Positions 42,884 through 54,777 of a stretch of 64,000 bases of DNA are shown piece by piece; positions within the stretch are counted from its first letter, which is position 1; each line of letters starts with the position of its first letter. Both the position numbers and the translations under genes were made by a program. Origin of the DNA: Cytobacillus suaedae (GTDB lineage Bacteria > Bacillota > Bacilli > Bacillales > Bacillaceae_L); assembly GCA_014960805.1 (NCBI GenBank), contig CP063163.1, positions 4,303,001 through 4,367,000 on the forward strand. Reading direction: 5' to 3'. The notes under the pieces were generated by a model. That model searched no databases, had not been told where the DNA came from, and saw only the letters and a list, made by a program, of their open reading frames with translations.

Positions 42884-43495
42884 TTAATAGGAAAGTTGTG
42901 AGATGGTTTGGTTTGCAGGCTTTCCTGGAACTTCATGATGGTGGCGGCATCTTGGTTCATACGATTCGGATGCTCCAACAAGGATAATTGGATCATTGTA
43001 TGATGCTGGACTGCCATCAATAAGTCTTTGTGTACGACTAGCTGGTGATCCACAAACCGTACAAACTGCTTGAAGCTTAGTTACTGATTCAGCTATAGCC
43101 ATAAGTTGTGGAACTTGTCCAAAGGGCTCGCCACGGAAATCTTGATCTAGGCCAGCTACAATTACACGATGTCCTTGATTCGCTAGCATTTGTACAACTT
43201 CAAAAATTCCATTATCGAAGAATTGAATCTCATCTATTGCCACAACATCCGTGTCTGCTGAAACTGCTTTAAGGATATGAGTGGATGATTCAACTGGTTT
43301 CGCGATGACGGCAGTTCCATTATGGGAAACAACCGATTCTTCGCTGTAGCGATTATCAATTGCAGGTTTAAACACCTGTACTTCTTGTTTTGCAAATTGT
43401 GCACGACGTACCCGGCGGATTAACTCCTCAGATTTCCCTGAGAACATACTTCCACAAATTAGTTCGAGCCAGCCACTTTGGTTCATGATATACAT
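42884..43495 (-). CDS. tdk: Thymidine kinase
   Basis: Type II thymidine kinase in nucleotide salvage, 203 aa. P-loop [15 protein letters not shown] (about residues 14-28), Walker [12 protein letters not shown], lasso and zinc sites [13 protein letters not shown] and CRHHH. The N-terminus [15 protein letters not shown] is like B. subtilis Tdk. The C-terminal tail is slightly longer than usual (ends NQTISQLSY). Confidence 0.96.
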   Translation of the reverse strand: MYIMNQSGWLELICGSMFSGKSEELIRRVRRAQFAKQEVQVFKPAIDNRYSEESVVSHNGTAVIAKPVESSTHILKAVSADTDVVAIDEIQFFDNGIFEVVQMLANQGHRVIVAGLDQDFRGEPFGQVPQLMAIAESVTKLQAVCTVCGSPASRTQRLIDGSPASYNDPIILVGASESYEPRCRHHHEVPGKPANQTISQLSY

Positions 43496-43640
43496 ATGAA
43501 CGGCCTCCCCTTCCTCGGCTAATTTTTATTACTGTTGTTTCCCTGTTAAAACAGGATTCTATATATAAAAGCACGCTCTATGTCAGCTTCTTTAGGTATG
43601 ATATTTAAAGAATAATAGCTAAGTAATCGGTCATTTTTCA

Positions 43641-43685
43641 GAAAAAAAAACAGGCAAGATAATGAAGAACTTGCCTGTCTTTTTA
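43641..43685 (-). terminator. Rho-independent terminator after rpmE
   Basis: Minus strand GACAGGCAAG, loop, CTTGCCTGT then T9. Confidence 0.88.
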
Positions 43686-43693
43686 AACGGTTA

Positions 43694-43894
43694 TTATTTC
43701 ATACCGTATTTTTTGTTGAATTTATCTACACGTCCACCTGCATCCGCGAATTTCTGACGTCCTGTATAGAATGGGTGACATTCAGAACAAACCTCAACTT
43801 TAACTTCGTTCAATACTGAACCAGTTTCAAATTCGTTTCCACAAGCACATTTCACCATAACTTTTTTGTAGTTTGGATGAATTCCTGTTTTCAT
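43694..43894 (-). CDS. rpmE: 50S ribosomal protein L31 (zinc form)
   Basis: 66-residue L31 with CACG near residue 16 and CSECHPF near residue 35, the four-cysteine zinc site of the C+ form (a zinc reservoir that is exchanged for YtiA-type L31 when zinc is low). Start at ATG 43894 ([11 protein letters not shown]) as in B. subtilis; the ATG three codons upstream overlaps AAGGAG. Confidence 0.96.
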   Translation of the reverse strand: MKTGIHPNYKKVMVKCACGNEFETGSVLNEVKVEVCSECHPFYTGRQKFADAGGRVDKFNKKYGMK

Positions 43895-44052
43895 TCTTCT
43901 CATCTCCTTCCGCCCTGAATCATCTGAAACAGAGTATAGATTCTAGAATAGTTAAGGAAACCCTTTTTCTTCTTAGAATCACATATGAAGAAATTATAAC
44001 AAGGGTTGGTCCGATTTGCAACTTAATCCTAAAGTAAATATCAGGAAAGTTG

Positions 44053-45333
44053 TTATGTTCTTTTTGGTGTTGTCGGTGCTGATTTTTTCTCAATGGTTAA
44101 TAACTCAAAGAATTCAGCATTTGTTTTCGTTTGTTTTAACTTACGAATTAATTTTTCTGCAAAATCTGGTGAATCAGACATTGTCTTACGAATTGCCCAA
44201 AGCTTGTCTAAATGATCTTTAGGAATAAGTAATTCTTCTTTTCTTGTACCAGAGCGACGAATATCAATTGCAGGGAAAATACGTCTTTCTGAAAGTGCAC
44301 GGTCTAAGTGTAACTCAAGGTTACCTGTTCCTTTGAATTCCTCATAAATCACATCATCCATTCTAGAACCAGTGTCTACAAGGGCTGTTGCTAAAATCGT
44401 TAAGCTTCCACCCTCTTCGATGTTACGAGCAGCACCGAAAAAGCGTTTTGGACGATGGAAAGCCGCTGGGTCAATCCCTCCAGAAAGTGTTCGTCCACTT
44501 GGTGGAATGACAAGGTTATATGCACGAGCAAGACGTGTAATACTGTCCATCAAAATAATAACATCTTTTTTATGCTCAACTAAACGCATCGCTCTTTCTA
44601 ATACAAGTTCTGCTACTTTAATATGGTTTTCAGGAACCTCATCAAAGGTTGAACTTACCACATCTCCCGCAACGGAACGTTCAATATCCGTTACTTCCTC
44701 TGGACGCTCATCAATTAATAGAACGATTAATTCCGCCTCTGGATTATTTGTTGTAATGCTGTTTGCGATTTCCTTTAACAGCATCGTTTTCCCTGCTTTA
44801 GGAGGAGCAACAATTAATCCACGTTGACCGAAGCCAACAGGTGCAATTAAATCCATAATTCTTGTTGATAAATGATTTGGAGCGGTTTCCAAAATGATTT
44901 GTCTATCAGGATATAACGGGGTTAAACCCGGGAAATGCACACGTTCTTTTGCAGATTCTGGGTCATCACCATTAACAGCTTCTACATGGAGCAATCCATA
45001 ATATCTTTCATTTTCTTTAGGTGGGCGTACCTTACCGGACACCTTGTCTCCATTTCGTAGATCAAATCGACGTATTTGTGAGGCAGAGATATAAATATCT
45101 TCAGAGCTCGGAGAATAGTTGATTGGTCTTAAGAATCCGAAGCCTTCTGACGGAATTATTTCTAATACACCTTCCATAAACAGAAGACCATCTTGTTCTG
45201 CTCTTGCTTTTAAGATGGCAAAAATTAATTCTTTTTTTGATAATTTACTGTAGTATGAAACTTTGTATTCTTTAGCTAACTCATAAAGTTCCTTTAGCTT
45301 CATATTTTCTAAACTTGATATTGTAATACTCAT
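44053..45333 (-). CDS. rho: Transcription termination factor Rho
   Basis: Hexameric RNA-dependent ATPase that ends transcription. N-terminal helical domain, cold-shock RNA-binding domain ([16 protein letters not shown], about residues 55-70), Walker [13 protein letters not shown], Walker [17 protein letters not shown] and the Q/R loops. Start at ATG 45333 ([16 protein letters not shown], 426 aa), which agrees with B. subtilis Rho and has GAGTGGTG upstream; the 28-codon extension lacks support. Confidence 0.96.
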   Translation of the reverse strand: MSITISSLENMKLKELYELAKEYKVSYYSKLSKKELIFAILKARAEQDGLLFMEGVLEIIPSEGFGFLRPINYSPSSEDIYISASQIRRFDLRNGDKVSGKVRPPKENERYYGLLHVEAVNGDDPESAKERVHFPGLTPLYPDRQIILETAPNHLSTRIMDLIAPVGFGQRGLIVAPPKAGKTMLLKEIANSITTNNPEAELIVLLIDERPEEVTDIERSVAGDVVSSTFDEVPENHIKVAELVLERAMRLVEHKKDVIILMDSITRLARAYNLVIPPSGRTLSGGIDPAAFHRPKRFFGAARNIEEGGSLTILATALVDTGSRMDDVIYEEFKGTGNLELHLDRALSERRIFPAIDIRRSGTRKEELLIPKDHLDKLWAIRKTMSDSPDFAEKLIRKLKQTKTNAEFFELLTIEKKSAPTTPKRT

Positions 45334-45677
45334 TAGGACACCACTCTTTATTTTTTTGTTTCTATCTACACTGAAAACTAGTTGGATAACTAGTGTTAAC
45401 CAACTTCCCCCATACATGATTCTATTTTGTGAGAAATGATATGGATGGTTTATTGTTTGAAAATACCTAGGAATTCCTTAATAGAAGATAGTGAAGGATA
45501 GCTTGAAGTTGTTCTCGCAGTTCATTCTTTTTATTTTAAAAGTTAATTGTATATGGTTAATTAACAATAATTAATTGTACCCTCTTTTTCTATTTTTAAT
45601 CAACTGTTTTTTAAAAAGCTTGTATTTAACAAAGGATATCAGAGCTGATTATCAACTCTGATTTCACTTTGAATATA

Positions 45678-45864
45678 GACCGTTCCTTTTCGCTGCAGGC
45701 ACTTGCTTTCCGCGGGGAATTTTGAAAAAGCCCAACTGCCGGCTTTTTCAAGAGCAAATTCCCATCGGGGAGGGATGCGAGCCTCCTCGGTGCTAAGCAC
45801 CTGTGGGGTCTCGCACTTCCCTCATTTCCCGCAGGAGTCAAGTGTCTTTCGCTCCAATTCACTC
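45678..45864 (+). repeat. Dispersed GC-rich inverted repeat, subtype 1, with 53-bp insert
   Basis: Full subtype 1 copy with an extra 53 bp after CCGCGGGG. Central hairpin GGTGC-TAA-GCACC and arm GATGCGAG/CTCGCAC as in other copies. The rest of 45418-45925 is AT-rich and shows nothing else. Confidence 0.92.
45718..45770 (+). mobile_element. 53-bp hairpin insert within the repeat, first copy
   Basis: Bounded by GGGG on both sides (possible 4-bp target duplication). It contains TTGAAAAAGCC and GGCTTTTTCAAG, which pair, and GGAATT near one end and AATTCC near the other. A copy at the identical place exists in the repeat at 54778. Confidence 0.65.
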
Positions 45865-45925
45865 ATCATAAAAATATAGTGTTTAAATATATAAAGAAAT
45901 AATAGAAAAGGACCATTTTATAATA

Positions 45926-46888
45926 CTAGCGTATAACTAGGTTTGGTTTTTTCTTTAGGCTGTGGCGTCCGTCGATGAATCGTACGGTGCCTGATTTTGC
46001 TCTCATAACTATGGAATGAGTTGTACCTGTAGAGCCTTTGAATTGTACGCCTCGTAGTAGTTCTCCGTCTGTTACTCCTGTTGCTGCGAAGATGGCGTCA
46101 TCGCCTTTTACAAGGTCGTCCATAAGAAGGATTTTGTTTACATCAAGTCCCATTCTTATACAGCGCTCTAATTCTTCATCGTTTTGTGGAATTAGCTTAC
46201 CTTGAATTTCTCCGCCTAAACATTTAAGAGCTACTGCCGCTAAAACACCTTCAGGTGCTCCACCTGAACCAAATAAAATATCAACACCTGTATGATCAAA
46301 TGCTGTATTAATTGCTCCAGCTACGTCTCCATCGTTAATTAACTTAATGCGTGCTCCTGCTTCTCGCAATTGAGCAATAATGTGTTCATGACGTGGACGA
46401 TTTAGAACAGTCGCTACGATATCTTCAATATCTTTATTCTTCGCTTTCGCAACAGCTTTTAAATTATCTAAAACCGAAGCATTAATATCAATAAGACCCA
46501 CTGCCTCTGGTCCTACTGCGATTTTATCCATATACATGTCCGGTGCGTTTAATAGATTACCGTGGTCTGCAACCGCTAGTACAGCTAACGCATTCCAACC
46601 TCCAGATGCAACAATGTTTGTCCCTTCAAGTGGGTCAACTGCTACATCAACGCGTGGTCCATAGCCAGTCCCTAATTTTTCACCGATATAGAGCATAGGT
46701 GCTTCGTCCATTTCCCCTTCACCTATCACTACTGTACCTTTCATTGGGACCGTATCGAATACATCACGCATTGCGGAAGTGGCAGCACCATCAGCCTCGT
46801 CCTTTAATCCTCGACCCATCCAACGTGCGGAAGCAAGTGCAGCGCCTTCTGTGACACGCACCAATTCCATCGACAAACTTCTTTCCAT
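45926..46888 (-). CDS. glpX: Fructose-1,6-bisphosphatase class II (GlpX)
   Basis: Hydrolyses fructose-1,6-bisphosphate in gluconeogenesis. The 320-residue protein has the lithium-sensitive phosphatase metal motif VDPLEGTN (about residues 82-89), [12 protein letters not shown] and [16 protein letters not shown]. It follows murAB in the same direction; a terminator and a cre-like site separate the two. Confidence 0.95.
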   Translation of the reverse strand: MERSLSMELVRVTEGAALASARWMGRGLKDEADGAATSAMRDVFDTVPMKGTVVIGEGEMDEAPMLYIGEKLGTGYGPRVDVAVDPLEGTNIVASGGWNALAVLAVADHGNLLNAPDMYMDKIAVGPEAVGLIDINASVLDNLKAVAKAKNKDIEDIVATVLNRPRHEHIIAQLREAGARIKLINDGDVAGAINTAFDHTGVDILFGSGGAPEGVLAAVALKCLGGEIQGKLIPQNDEELERCIRMGLDVNKILLMDDLVKGDDAIFAATGVTDGELLRGVQFKGSTGTTHSIVMRAKSGTVRFIDGRHSLKKKPNLVIR

Positions 46889-46912
46889 ACTGAATTTCCT
46901 CCCCCCGTTAAC

Positions 46913-46926
46913 TGCAAACGATTACA
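46913..46926 (-). promoter_or_regulatory. cre-like site upstream of glpX
   Basis: Minus strand TGTAATCGTTTGCA matches the CcpA consensus TGWAANCGNTNWCA at 13 of 14 positions. It is 25 nt before the glpX ATG, fitting catabolite repression of a gluconeogenic gene. Confidence 0.5.
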
Positions 46927-46939
46927 AATTCTATTCTAC

Positions 46940-46972
46940 CTTAAAACTCCCACTTTTTCGAGAAGTGGGAGC
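46940..46972 (-). terminator. Terminator after murAB
   Basis: Minus strand CTCCCACTT, loop, AAGTGGGAG followed by TTTTAA. Confidence 0.8.
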
Positions 46973-46986
46973 AAAGTTATTTCTAT

Positions 46987-48273
46987 TTATGAATTTTGTA
47001 GCTGCTCTATTTCTTCTTCTGACATTTTTTCACGCCAAATAGTCGCACCTAAACCTGTCAATTTCTCAACAAGATTGCTATAACCACGGTCTATATGATC
47101 TAATCCTGTTACTTCTGTAACACCTTCAGCCATTAAACCAGCCACCACTAGAGCTGCACCTGCACGTAGGTCACTAGCCTTGACCTTTGCTCCCTGTAAC
47201 TTAACGGGACCACTTACAATTGCAGAACTGCCTTCTACTTTGATTTGGGCATTCATTCTACGTAGCTCATCGATGTGTTTAAAACGAGCTCCATAGATTG
47301 TATCCGTAACAACACCCGTTCCTGTTGCCTTTGTAAGAAGGGATGTAAAGGGTTGCTGTAAATCAGTTGCGAATCCTGGATATACTAGGGTTTTTATATC
47401 AACAGCTTTTAAATCTGTTGCGCCACTTACGATAACTTGGTCATCTTTTGTCTCAACCTGAACACCCATTTCTCTAAACTTTGCGATTAGAGATTCAAGA
47501 TGTAGAGGAATAACGTTATCAATGACGACTCTTTCTCCCATTGCTGCGCCGATTATCATGTAAGTACCTGCTTCAATTCGATCAGGAATAATTGTGTGTT
47601 GACACCCTCTTAACTCATCAACTCCATCAATTCGAATAACATCTGTTCCTGCACCTTTAATTTTAGCTCCCATACTTGATAATAATGTAGCAACATCAAT
47701 GATCTCTGGTTCTTTTGCAGCATTTTCTATGATTGTCCGACCCTTTGCTCGTACAGCTGCTAACATAATATTGATTGTTGCACCAACACTTACAACGTCT
47801 AGATAAATCCTTGCACCTTTTAACTCATCAGCACGTAAGTAAATAGCCCCTTGCTCATTTGTTACTTTTGCACCAAGAGCCTCAAAGCCTTTTATATGTT
47901 GGTCAATCGGACGTGGTCCTAAGTGACATCCACCAGGAAGTCCAATCACTGCTTTTTTAAAGCGTCCTAACATCGCCCCCATTAAATAGTAGGAAGCTCT
48001 TAATTTTTTTACTTTTCCATTAGGTAATGGCATTGAAACGATGTTTGTAGGATCAACGATAATTTCGTTTTCGTTTAACGTAACACTACCGCCAATTTCC
48101 TCAAGCAAACTACTTAGCATTTGAACGTCTGATATGTCAGGTAAGCCCTCAATTTTGACTGGAGATTCAGCCAGTATTGTTGCTGGGATTAAAGCAACAG
48201 CACTATTTTTAGCACCACTGATTCTTACAGTTCCATTTAAAGGATAACCGCCTGCGATTTTTAATTTTTCCAT
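46987..48273 (-). CDS. murAB: UDP-N-acetylglucosamine 1-carboxyvinyltransferase MurAB (MurZ)
   Basis: Second MurA paralogue, 428 aa. [20 protein letters not shown] holds the reactive Cys; [17 protein letters not shown] is the paralogue's form of the HPGFPTDMQ loop. Low-GC Gram-positives have two such enzymes and MurAA is usually dominant. It lies beside tal and fbaA as in B. subtilis. AAGGGAG ribosome site before the ATG. Confidence 0.95.
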   Translation of the reverse strand: MEKLKIAGGYPLNGTVRISGAKNSAVALIPATILAESPVKIEGLPDISDVQMLSSLLEEIGGSVTLNENEIIVDPTNIVSMPLPNGKVKKLRASYYLMGAMLGRFKKAVIGLPGGCHLGPRPIDQHIKGFEALGAKVTNEQGAIYLRADELKGARIYLDVVSVGATINIMLAAVRAKGRTIIENAAKEPEIIDVATLLSSMGAKIKGAGTDVIRIDGVDELRGCQHTIIPDRIEAGTYMIIGAAMGERVVIDNVIPLHLESLIAKFREMGVQVETKDDQVIVSGATDLKAVDIKTLVYPGFATDLQQPFTSLLTKATGTGVVTDTIYGARFKHIDELRRMNAQIKVEGSSAIVSGPVKLQGAKVKASDLRAGAALVVAGLMAEGVTEVTGLDHIDRGYSNLVEKLTGLGATIWREKMSEEEIEQLQNS

Positions 48274-48545
48274 GATAGTCTCCCTTCTAGCGAAGATGAC
48301 CGTTGATAGGTCCTAACTAACTTTTCGCTAGTTGAACCTGCTAAGTATGTATTAAATACTTACCACTCTTCACTTTTATTGGAATTTTATGCCAGCACAA
48401 ATAAACATTACTGTACGAGTATTAATTCCTAGTTTACACGAAAAAGTGAAAATCATGTATTAAAAAGAAAAATTTTTCATTTTTTTGTTCTTTAGTCCTA
48501 TTTTTTACATACGTCGTTTAGGTTATAGAGCAAGTGGTAAACAAC

Positions 48546-48668
48546 GTTATTCGTTAAAATCCACTCGCTTTCCGCGGGCAGTGCGGGGAGCCTCCTCGTC
48601 GCTTTGCTCCTGCGGGGTCTCCCCTGCCCAGCACTCCCGCAGGAGTCTCGTGGATTTTAACGAATAAC
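48546..48668 (+). repeat. Dispersed GC-rich inverted repeat, subtype 2
   Basis: Ends GTTATTCGTTAAAATCCAC and GTGGATTTTAACGAATAAC pair perfectly; GTTA/TAAC replaces GCTA/TAGC of other copies on both sides. Occupies most of the gap 48274-48705; the rest is AT-rich and shows nothing. Confidence 0.92.
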
Positions 48669-48705
48669 TGGGATTCAAATTTTAAAAATTTTCTATAAAA
48701 ATCAC

Positions 48706-49350
48706 TTATTTATTACGATTGTTCCAGTCTTCTAGGAATTTTTCGATTCCTTGGTCTGTTAGTGGATGGTTGAATAGTTGTAGGATTACTTTGTATGGTA
48801 CTGTTGCGATATGTGCGCCTCTTAGTGCTGCTTCTGTGATATGTAGTGGGTGTCTGATGGATGCAGCTATAATTTCAGAGTCGATTCCGTGTACAGTAAA
48901 GATTTCTGAGATTGTTGAGATTAAGTCTAAGCCATTGTGGCCGATGTCGTCTAATCTTCCTAGGAATGGTGAAACGTATGATGCACCTGCACGAGCAGCT
49001 AGTAATGCTTGGTTTGCAGTGAAAATGAGGGTTACATTTGTCTTAATTCCTTTTTCCTTAAATACTTTCACTGCTTTTAATCCGTCTGGAGTCATTGGGA
49101 CTTTTATCGTAATGTTCGGAGCGATTTTTGCAAGTTCTTCTCCTTCAGAAATCATGCCTTCCCAGTCTGTTGCAATCACTTCTGCACTAACTGAACCTGA
49201 TACGACCTCTGTAATTTCCTTTAGGCGATCTTCAAATGTGATGTTTTCTTTTGCTACTAAACTTGGATTGGTTGTTACTCCTGAAAGAACGCCTAACGCA
49301 TGTGCTTCTTTAATTTCATGTAAATTGGCAGTATCGATAAAAAATTTCAT
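48706..49350 (-). CDS. tal: Transaldolase / fructose-6-phosphate aldolase family
   Basis: A 214-residue member of the short transaldolase family (B. subtilis YwjH). Schiff-base Lys83 in [22 protein letters not shown] near the N-terminus, and the phosphate site around [14 protein letters not shown] and [10 protein letters not shown]. In Bacillus this family acts as transaldolase in the non-oxidative pentose phosphate path. Directly downstream of fbaA. Confidence 0.93.
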   Translation of the reverse strand: MKFFIDTANLHEIKEAHALGVLSGVTTNPSLVAKENITFEDRLKEITEVVSGSVSAEVIATDWEGMISEGEELAKIAPNITIKVPMTPDGLKAVKVFKEKGIKTNVTLIFTANQALLAARAGASYVSPFLGRLDDIGHNGLDLISTISEIFTVHGIDSEIIAASIRHPLHITEAALRGAHIATVPYKVILQLFNHPLTDQGIEKFLEDWNNRNK

Positions 49351-49390
49351 TGTTTTTTTCCTCCCTAATATTGTTCTAGTTTATGTAAAT

Positions 49391-49429
49391 GAAAAATAAA
49401 ACCGCCACTGGTTGAGAGGCGGCTTTATA
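49391..49429 (-). terminator. Rho-independent terminator after fbaA
   Basis: Minus strand AAAGCCGCC, loop, GGCGGTTTTATTTTTC. Confidence 0.85.
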
Positions 49430-49446
49430 GTAATGTGAATTATTAA

Positions 49447-50310
49447 TTATGCTTTTTGAGAAGAACCAAATTCGCGCATTTTGCCTTTTACTGTTTCTTT
49501 AATTGCATCTCTTGCTGGACCTAAGTATTTACGTGGATCATATTCATTTGGTTTTTCAGCTAGTACTTCACGAACTACTTTTGCAGACGAAATTTGACTT
49601 TCTGTATTTACGTTAATTTTAGCAGTACCTAATGAAATTGCTTTTTGAATGTCTTTTGTTGGAATACCTGTTCCTCCATGTAATACAAGAGGAATACCTG
49701 TTAAATCCATAACTTCCTTCATGCGATCAAATCCTAAGTTCGGTTCACCTTTATAAGGACCATGTACTGAACCTAATGCTGGTGCAAAGCAATCTACACC
49801 TGTTTCACGAACTAATTGATCACACTCAGATGGAATTGCATATGCTGCTTCCGCTTCGTCAACGATTAAATCATCTTCTTGGCCACCAATACGACCAAGT
49901 TCTGCTTCTACAGATACACCGTGAATATGTGCTAGTTCAACTACTTTTTTAGTAATTGCGATATTTTCTTCTAGTGGATGGTGAGACCCGTCAATCATTA
50001 CTGAAGTAAATCCAGCATGAATGGCCTCCGCACATTTCTCAAAACTTGAACCATGGTCTAGGTGGATTGCAACTGGAACTGTTACTTTATAATCCTCCAT
50101 AAGCGCTTTAACTATAGCAACAACTGTTTTGAAACCACCCATATAACGGGCTGCCCCTTCAGATACACCACAAATAACTGGTGAGTTTTCCTCTTGTGCT
50201 GCTTGTAAAATGGCTTGAGTAAATTCTAAGTTATTAAGATTGAATTGACCAACTGCATATCCTTCTGCTTTTGCTTTATTAAGCATTTCTGTCATTGAAA
50301 CTAAAGGCAT
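49447..50310 (-). CDS. fbaA: Fructose-bisphosphate aldolase class II
   Basis: Zinc aldolase of glycolysis and gluconeogenesis, 287 aa. [11 protein letters not shown] (Asp and His in the active site), [22 protein letters not shown] and LHGGTGIP with the Zn-binding histidines. GGAGG 7 nt before the ATG. Own terminator, and a hairpin upstream at 50400 between it and spo0F. Confidence 0.96.
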   Translation of the reverse strand: MPLVSMTEMLNKAKAEGYAVGQFNLNNLEFTQAILQAAQEENSPVICGVSEGAARYMGGFKTVVAIVKALMEDYKVTVPVAIHLDHGSSFEKCAEAIHAGFTSVMIDGSHHPLEENIAITKKVVELAHIHGVSVEAELGRIGGQEDDLIVDEAEAAYAIPSECDQLVRETGVDCFAPALGSVHGPYKGEPNLGFDRMKEVMDLTGIPLVLHGGTGIPTKDIQKAISLGTAKINVNTESQISSAKVVREVLAEKPNEYDPRKYLGPARDAIKETVKGKMREFGSSQKA

Positions 50311-50399
50311 GACTGTATCCTCCTTATGTACGTATAATTACCTGTTCCCAAAGTTCCTATTTAGTAGGATTACCCTTGACGATAAATGATATGTATCTT

Positions 50400-50428
50400 T
50401 GAAGAGGTAGTTGTTGATTACCTCTTCA
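50400..50428. promoter_or_regulatory. Perfect hairpin between spo0F and fbaA
   Basis: TGAAGAGGTA and TACCTCTTCA pair perfectly around a 9-nt loop. No T run on the minus strand. It may stop spo0F transcripts weakly or lie in the fbaA leader. A second palindrome TGTAAG-CT-CTTACA is at 50534-50547. Confidence 0.5.
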
Positions 50429-50592
50429 GGTAAAACTTTAGGACGATTTACAGTACATAGCATATCAACTAAAAAATAAATTCGCAATAACTATAAAAAC
50501 GCTCTAAATCATTGAAACCACGCTACTCTTATGTGTAAGCTCTTACATTGATTTATGAATTTTTTGCGTCTAATTGTAATCCCTAGAAAATA

Positions 50593-50961
50593 TTATGATC
50601 CAACCTTAACATGCTTTTTAACAGCCGCACGAATTTCGTCAATGTCGAAAGGTTTTGCGAAATGGGTAATCGCTCCTAAATCTTTCGATTCTTGAATCAT
50701 ATCCAGCTCTCCATAGGCAGTCATAATAATTACTCGGATTTCTTGATTAATCGCTTTTAATCGCTTAAGGATTTCAATTCCATCCATACCTGGGATTTTC
50801 ATATCAAGTAATACAAGATCAGGAGAATGTTTCTCTACAATATCAATAGCCTGATACCCATTAGCCGCTTGAAACGTTGTATATCCTTCTTTCTGAAATA
50901 CTTCATTTAGTAAGATACGAATTCCATACTGATCGTCCACAATTAAAATTTTCTCCGTCAT
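50593..50961 (-). CDS. spo0F: Spo0F, sporulation phosphorelay response regulator
   Basis: Single-domain response regulator that receives phosphate from KinA-E and passes it to Spo0B. Phospho-acceptor Asp53, acidic pocket Asp9/Asp10, Thr81 and Lys103 are all in place ([37 protein letters not shown]). At 122 aa and without an output domain it is typical. An upstream sigma-H promoter and Spo0A-like sites support the assignment. Confidence 0.97.
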   Translation of the reverse strand: MTEKILIVDDQYGIRILLNEVFQKEGYTTFQAANGYQAIDIVEKHSPDLVLLDMKIPGMDGIEILKRLKAINQEIRVIIMTAYGELDMIQESKDLGAITHFAKPFDIDEIRAAVKKHVKVGS

Positions 50962-51072
50962 CTGTCACACACACCTCTAAAATTTTATTTTATTATTAAA
51001 TCCGAATTCATTGTTTTAAAAATATCAAGCGATACCTCATATTTCTTAAATGATAATATCTATCATCTTTGT

Positions 51073-51098
51073 ATTCTACTAAACCTTCTCACATTCCT
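51073..51098 (-). promoter_or_regulatory. Sigma-H promoter of spo0F
   Basis: Minus strand AGGAATG (from 51098) and GTAGAAT (ending 51073), 18 bp between AGGA and GAAT. Fits the sigma-H pattern, and B. subtilis spo0F is known to use sigma-H. Confidence 0.6.
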
Positions 51099-51104
51099 CC
51101 TTTT

Positions 51105-51127
51105 TTTGACAAGAGGTTCTCGACAAA
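51105..51127 (-). promoter_or_regulatory. Two Spo0A (0A) box-like sites upstream of spo0F
   Basis: TGTCGAG (51119-51125) and TGTCAAA (51105-51111) on the minus strand each differ at one position from TGTCGAA. They lie just upstream of the sigma-H promoter, as in B. subtilis where Spo0A~P controls spo0F. Confidence 0.5.
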
Positions 51128-51203
51128 TTACTTCCTTATTCGTTTTTTTTCGATTTATTTATATAATAGAAGTAGAAAATGAGGAAGAAAGGAGTCGAAT
51201 AAC

Positions 51204-51752
51204 ATGATAAAAATTTTTACAACACAGCTTCAAGGATTATTTACAAAAATACAAGAGAAAGAACAAATGGCTATTGAGGATGGCGCAAGACTATTAGCAC
51301 AAGCTGCTATTGGGGAAGGTACCATTTATATACATGGTTTTGCTGAAATGGAGGCTGTTACACTCGAAGCCACAATCGGACAGGAGCCAATGATTTCTGC
51401 AGCACGGCTTATAGACGATACGAAACAGATTGCTGAAGTTAGTCCCGTTGATCGGGTTCTTCTTGTTTCCCGTTTTTCAACAGATGAGGATGCAATTAAG
51501 TTGGCTCAAGAGCTTTCGAGTAAGGGAATTGAAATTGTTGCAATATCAGCTCTTGTACCGAATAGTGAAGGTCCATCTCTAGATAAGATTGTAGACATTC
51601 ATATTGATTCAAAATTAATTAAACCTCTCATTCCAGATGAAGATGGCACTCGTTTTGGCTTTCCTTCAATTATTACAGCACTATATGCTTACTATGGGCT
51701 GTCTTTTTCTATCAAAGAGATGGTTGAAGAATATTTAGAGGAAGAAGAATAA
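51204..51752 (+). CDS. ywjG: DUF2529 family protein YwjG
   Basis: A 182-residue protein of the DUF2529 family with a SIS-like (sugar isomerase) look: ARLLAQAAIGEGTIYIHGFAE, DRVLLVSRFSTDEDAIKLA and GIEIVAISALV. No enzymatic activity is known to me. It is divergent from spo0F and convergent with pyrG, as in B. subtilis. TATAAT at 51162-51167 may be its -10 (no good -35 seen). AAAGGAG 10 nt before the ATG. Confidence 0.85.
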   Translation: MIKIFTTQLQGLFTKIQEKEQMAIEDGARLLAQAAIGEGTIYIHGFAEMEAVTLEATIGQEPMISAARLIDDTKQIAEVSPVDRVLLVSRFSTDEDAIKLAQELSSKGIEIVAISALVPNSEGPSLDKIVDIHIDSKLIKPLIPDEDGTRFGFPSIITALYAYYGLSFSIKEMVEEYLEEEE

Positions 51753-51754
51753 AG

Positions 51755-51795
51755 CAAAAAAATCCTAATGCATCCTGTGCACTAGGATTTTTCTA
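51755..51795. terminator. Bidirectional terminator
   Basis: AAAAAATCCTA, loop, TAGGATTTTT between convergent ywjG and pyrG. Confidence 0.87.
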
Positions 51796-51796
51796 T

Positions 51797-53434
<1,638 letters not shown>

Positions 53435-53504
53435 TTAAAGTTTGCACAAAATAATGTAAAAACATTTCAAGTAATTTGAAGATGCTAGTAGGGGAATTAG
53501 ATAA

Positions 53505-53583
53505 AATAAAAAAGCTCCCACTTACCAAGCAAGGTAAGGGGAGCGGTTCATTTACATTATGATAGTTCTTTTTTAAAGAGCCC
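53505..53583 (-). promoter_or_regulatory. pyrG leader: GGGC start with downstream attenuator
   Basis: Transcript is predicted to start at GGGCTC (minus strand 53583-53578). 34 nt further is a terminator: GCTCCCCTTACC, loop, GGTAAGTGGGAGC, then T6 (53514-53544 plus T run). This is the known Bacillus layout where low CTP causes G-slippage at the start; the poly(G) pairs with the C/U-rich arm and blocks the terminator. Confidence 0.85.
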
Positions 53584-53590
53584 AAAAAGT

Positions 53591-53619
53591 ATTCTACATA
53601 GTTACCTTTGAAAAGTCAA
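53591..53619 (-). promoter_or_regulatory. Sigma-A promoter of pyrG
   Basis: Minus strand TTGACT (53614-53619), 17 bp, TAGAAT (53591-53596), 7 nt before the GGGC start. Confidence 0.85.
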
Positions 53620-53634
53620 GATAGATTTGAAAAT

Positions 53635-54264
53635 TTACTTATCGTCGTCTTCTTCGTCTTCCAAGTCATCTAGACTAAGATCTTCATCTTCCTCATCTAA
53701 ATCTTCGTCATCGTCTAAGTCGTCGTCAAGATCGCCATCAAGCTCATCTAGATCATCATCAATCAGATCTTCATCGTCGTCATCATCATCATCATCTAGA
53801 TCATCCTCATCATCTACTTCGTAATCATCATCATCGTCTGTATCATCATCGTCATCAGAATCATCGTCGAAGTCATCGATGTCATCAAACTCTAAGTCTT
53901 CTTCATCAAGCTCATCGAAGTCTACTAAGTCTAAATCTTCATCGTCATCTTTCTTCTTACCTTTTTTCTTCTTAGGCTTAGCTACAACGTGAACCTCTTC
54001 ATCAACTTGTTCATATGGATACCAGCTTCTTAAGCCCCAACGATTTTCTCCAAGGCTAAGGAAACGACCATCGAAATTTAAGTCTGTATAAAATTGTGAA
54101 ATTCTTGATTGAATTTCCTCATCTGATTTATTTAGCACTTTTTTGATTTCAGCTACTAAATCATTGAATGCAATTGCTTCTTTGCGGCTATGGAAAATTT
54201 CTAATGCCGCTTCAAGCATAGACATTTCTTTAAGTTCCTCTGGTGAGTATTGGTCTAAACTCAT
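53635..54264 (-). CDS. rpoE: RNA polymerase delta subunit
   Basis: Gram-positive RNA polymerase subunit that raises transcription specificity and recycling. The 209-aa protein has an N-terminal winged-helix HARE-HTH domain (about residues 1-85) and a long unstructured Asp/Glu tail (about 105-209), with more than 70 acidic residues. The tail is longer than in B. subtilis (total 173 aa). Encoded by GAT/GAC/GAA repeats. Separated from pyrG by only the promoter/leader of the latter. Confidence 0.95.
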   Translation of the reverse strand: MSLDQYSPEELKEMSMLEAALEIFHSRKEAIAFNDLVAEIKKVLNKSDEEIQSRISQFYTDLNFDGRFLSLGENRWGLRSWYPYEQVDEEVHVVAKPKKKKGKKKDDDEDLDLVDFDELDEEDLEFDDIDDFDDDSDDDDDTDDDDDYEVDDEDDLDDDDDDDDEDLIDDDLDELDGDLDDDLDDDEDLDEEDEDLSLDDLEDEEDDDK

Positions 54265-54502
54265 CCGTGCACTCCCTTTCTATGTAAATAACATTTATAA
54301 TCGGTGTCGTTATGTATGTAGAACAAAAGATGTCCTAAAGTATTATCCTAAACAGGAAGATACTCCCTCCTAGAATACATACCATTCATTATAAACAAAA
54401 TCAACAGGTTTATGCTAGGTTAATGTAAGGAATGTCGTGAATTTCTTTAAAATAACACCTTTTACGACAAAAACAATACTAGGTTTGAAAAAATACAATG
54501 GA

Positions 54503-54625
54503 GTTATTCGCTATAATCCACTCGCTTTCCGCGGGCGATTCGGAGAGCCTCCTCGGTGCTATGCACCTGCGGGGTCTCCCCTGAACCGTTCTCCCGCAGG
54601 AGTCTCGTGGATTATAGCGAATAAC
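54503..54625 (+). repeat. Dispersed GC-rich inverted repeat, subtype 2
   Basis: Ends GTTATTCGCTATAATCCAC and GTGGATTATAGCGAATAAC pair perfectly. TATAATC/GATTATA replaces TAAAATC/GATTTTA on both sides. Confidence 0.92.
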
Positions 54626-54777
54626 CGTACACTGAATATAGTTCAATTAACAAAGTGAACTAGTAAAATTCAGACATTCATTCTCCATAGTGCAAATCTA
54701 AATGAAAGTATGTTTCTATAAACATGAGCATAATGGCTCTTCTCACATTATTGCTGTTTGAAACTCTATTTAACACT

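Noticed and set aside
53627-53824. Ser-rich plus-strand ORF
   Set aside because: Antisense of the Asp/Glu tail of rpoE (GAT/GAC read backwards gives Ser codons).
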